A stretch of 64,000 nucleotides of DNA from Nymphalis io (lineage: Eukaryota > Arthropoda > Insecta > Lepidoptera > Nymphalidae), in the NCBI RefSeq assembly GCF_905147045.1, contig NC_065898.1, positions 11,284,001 to 11,348,000 of the forward strand, in the 5' to 3' direction. Under the pieces are notes generated by a model. It was not told the origin of the DNA and made no database searches. It saw nothing but the letters and a program-made list of their open reading frames with translations. This document shows, in pieces, positions 62,206 to 64,000 of this stretch. Each line of letters starts with the position of its first letter. Within the stretch, counting starts at the first letter, position 1. The translations under genes were made by a program, and so were the position numbers.

Positions 62206-62342
62206 GTACAGTACAGTAACAGCCTGTTAATGTCCCACTGCTGGGCTAAGGCCTCCTCTCCCTTTTTGAGGAAAAGATTTAGCTTCAAAATTCAGTGGTG
62301 CTTGCCCGCGTTCACGCGTTCTAACCACTAAGCCATCTCGGT
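62206..62342 (-). mobile_element. SINE-A with large internal deletion
   Basis: The tail ('cagtacagtaacagcctg', 'ctgctgggctaaggcctcct') is joined at about 62284 to the head ('aattcagtggtgcttgcccg', 'accactaagccatctcgg'). About 150 bp of the middle is lost. The 3' end shows short repeats of the tactgt type. Confidence 0.85.
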
Positions 62343-63103
62343 TTTTTTTTTCGAACACATTCAGACAATGTTACCGAAATATGTATAGGATATAAAAACA
62401 CATATATAATAATAATTTAATTATCATAGAAAGACGAAGCGAAACTTTTTATTTCAGCGGCTTACGCTGATGCATGAAACTGACAAAATCAATAAACAGA
62501 TATATTTTTTTAATCATTATGTTACCATAGACGAATGCACCAAATATAATCCCAAAATATGATTTACCAAATATTAACTTATAAAGTTAGTTAGTTACTT
62601 AAGCTATTAAGTTACTTAATACTTTTTTATTTAAAGTTAATGTTTTTAAATAATCTTTTTAAAATGTTTATATAATTACATCTTTTTAGGAGAGTGGTAT
62701 TTTAATATTCTTATATATATAATGATGATATGTTAACATTATAAGTATTTTTATTTGAAATAAAATGTATATTTCGAAATCTAATTAAATTTATATTATA
62801 TTTTTAAATGATAAGCTTAATTATAATATATTCTCCAAATGGCATTAAAGTTACTTATAAAAATTTATATGTATATTAGATATTATTGTGTGACAACTAA
62901 AATATTAGTTTTAAGTGTATATCCATTTCATTTCAATTTGGGCGGAATGTAAACAAAATATTAGAACTTTAAAGAAAAAAAAAACAATAAAACTGACTTC
63001 AATAAATTGTCTACATGTACAATCAAACTGAAGACATCCAAAAATATTTAAAAGCTGGCAATTCCTATCTTCGCGCTTACGTACCCAGCGTCACTGCGTC
63101 TAA

Positions 63104-63450
63104 TGCCTAAGCCACACTCATCGCGATAATATTCAGAACACTTTGCCTTCAGCCTACGGCGAATGTGCTTGGACACTACTTCGTCGAGTATTTTATCGCG
63201 AAGTCTCAACGGTAATTGCTAATAAAACTAAAAATGTTATCGATACATTACGTTATCTAGATATAAATTATACATACATCGTATTTATTGTGCTCGATAT
63301 ACGATTGTTTGGTCGCGGAAACTAATTTCATCTCGTTCAAATCTTACCGACAGCGGAGTCTTGGAAGTCTTCGTGAATATTTGGCGTCATACATCGCGAT
63401 ACCGCAAATATTCACACTATCTCATTATCGCGATGAATGTGGTCTTGGCA
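63104..63450. mobile_element. Candidate MITE with terminal inverted repeats
   Basis: The left end 63104-63130 ('tgcctaagccacactcatcg' then cgataat) and right end 63424-63450 are inverted copies matching at 23 of 27 positions, with an uninterrupted core cgcgataat. Internal 'atcgcgat' words recur. No transposase ORF. Target duplications could not be confirmed. Confidence 0.5.
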
Positions 63451-64000
63451 AAACAAAAAATGTTGTCCATGTTGTAGCATATCGTTGGTAGCTCCTCATT
63501 AAGCTGCAATCATTTTCAAAATGACGTTTCTAAAATTGTGTTCTCTTTACCTTTTATTTCAAATTGAAATGTGATTTTATTTTTCTTGTTTGTTTAAATT
63601 CCGAACAATTGCTAATGGAATGGACCATTCATACATTTACCATTATAGTATTTGATTATTAGAATGTTAATATAATTAATTAATAAAAATACAAATATAT
63701 AACCGCTATTATATAAAAATGATTGGTGTGATAGAGGTACTAATTAAAAATGTATAAAGCACGCGATCCGATTACACTAAATCTTCCATCTAACATTAAT
63801 AATCTGTATTTCTGTGTACCATTTTGGGGGGTGAGTCAGCATATATATTATTTTCAATAATTAGTTGCCTTCTAAAACGAGTTGGATAAAAAGGCCATAT
63901 ATTAATACAATTTAGTGCTGCAACGCCATCTAGCGGCTAGTAACAACAAAAGTGGACAGTAAAAAACTTGTCTATGAAAAATACACCGTGGGCCAATTTA

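Larger units (their letters stand above)
61590..64000. other. 3' UTR and downstream flank of ZCCHC24
   Basis: The first part should be 3' UTR, containing a hairpin at 61674-61705 and a SINE-A (62206-62342). 62343-63100 is AT-rich without recognised content. A candidate MITE lies at 63104-63450. No further gene is supported up to the window edge. Confidence 0.55.

Noticed and set aside
15218..62342. Regularly recurring near-identical blocks that might suggest an array
   Set aside because: Spacing is irregular, copies are 100-360 bp and dispersed, and the context is an insect genome; these are SINEs, not CRISPR.
63143..63491. Two open frames near the right end
   Set aside because: They lie inside or across the candidate MITE and end with it; no protein similarity.

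Overview
The window looks like nuclear DNA of a lepidopteran insect, most likely a butterfly. It is strongly AT-rich, its genes are split by GT-AG introns, and it carries tRNA-derived SINEs and RTE-type LINE remnants of the kinds common in that order. The species cannot be named from the sequence. Coding sequence is only a few percent of the window, and nothing bacterial, viral or CRISPR-like was seen.

Three protein genes can be reconstructed exon by exon with consistent splice phases. (1) Plus strand, 3481-10926: an SH2D4A/B-type SH2 adaptor in nine coding exons, 446 residues. (2) Minus strand, 21023-12870: a CDKL2-type CMGC kinase in fourteen coding exons, 507 residues. Genes 1 and 2 converge tail to tail across about 1.9 kb. 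(3) Plus strand, 47652-61589: the ZCCHC24 homologue, with a CCHC knuckle and a 3CxxC-type zinc domain. It has four well-supported exons and one phase-compatible candidate exon that restores the usual length.

The rest is intron and intergenic DNA. About 26 kb between the kinase start and the ZCCHC24 promoter holds no gene I can support. It is filled with repeats: SINE family A (tRNA-like head, RTE-like tail), family B (a roughly 290 bp poly-A retroposon), family C (a second tRNA-derived SINE), family D (a third, two copies), RTE and other non-LTR ORF fragments, a repeat E with a conserved reading frame (two copies), a short conserved repeat F (four copies), one candidate MITE and several perfect or near-perfect foldbacks.

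The genes do not form a pathway: an SH2 adaptor, a CDK-like kinase and a zinc-finger protein are simply neighbours. No new multi-gene system was found. The points most worth checking are the DFG-to-DLG change in the kinase, the extreme GC bias of some SH2D4 exons, the divergent ZCCHC24 exon, the SINE-A/RTE tail match, repeat E and the hairpins.
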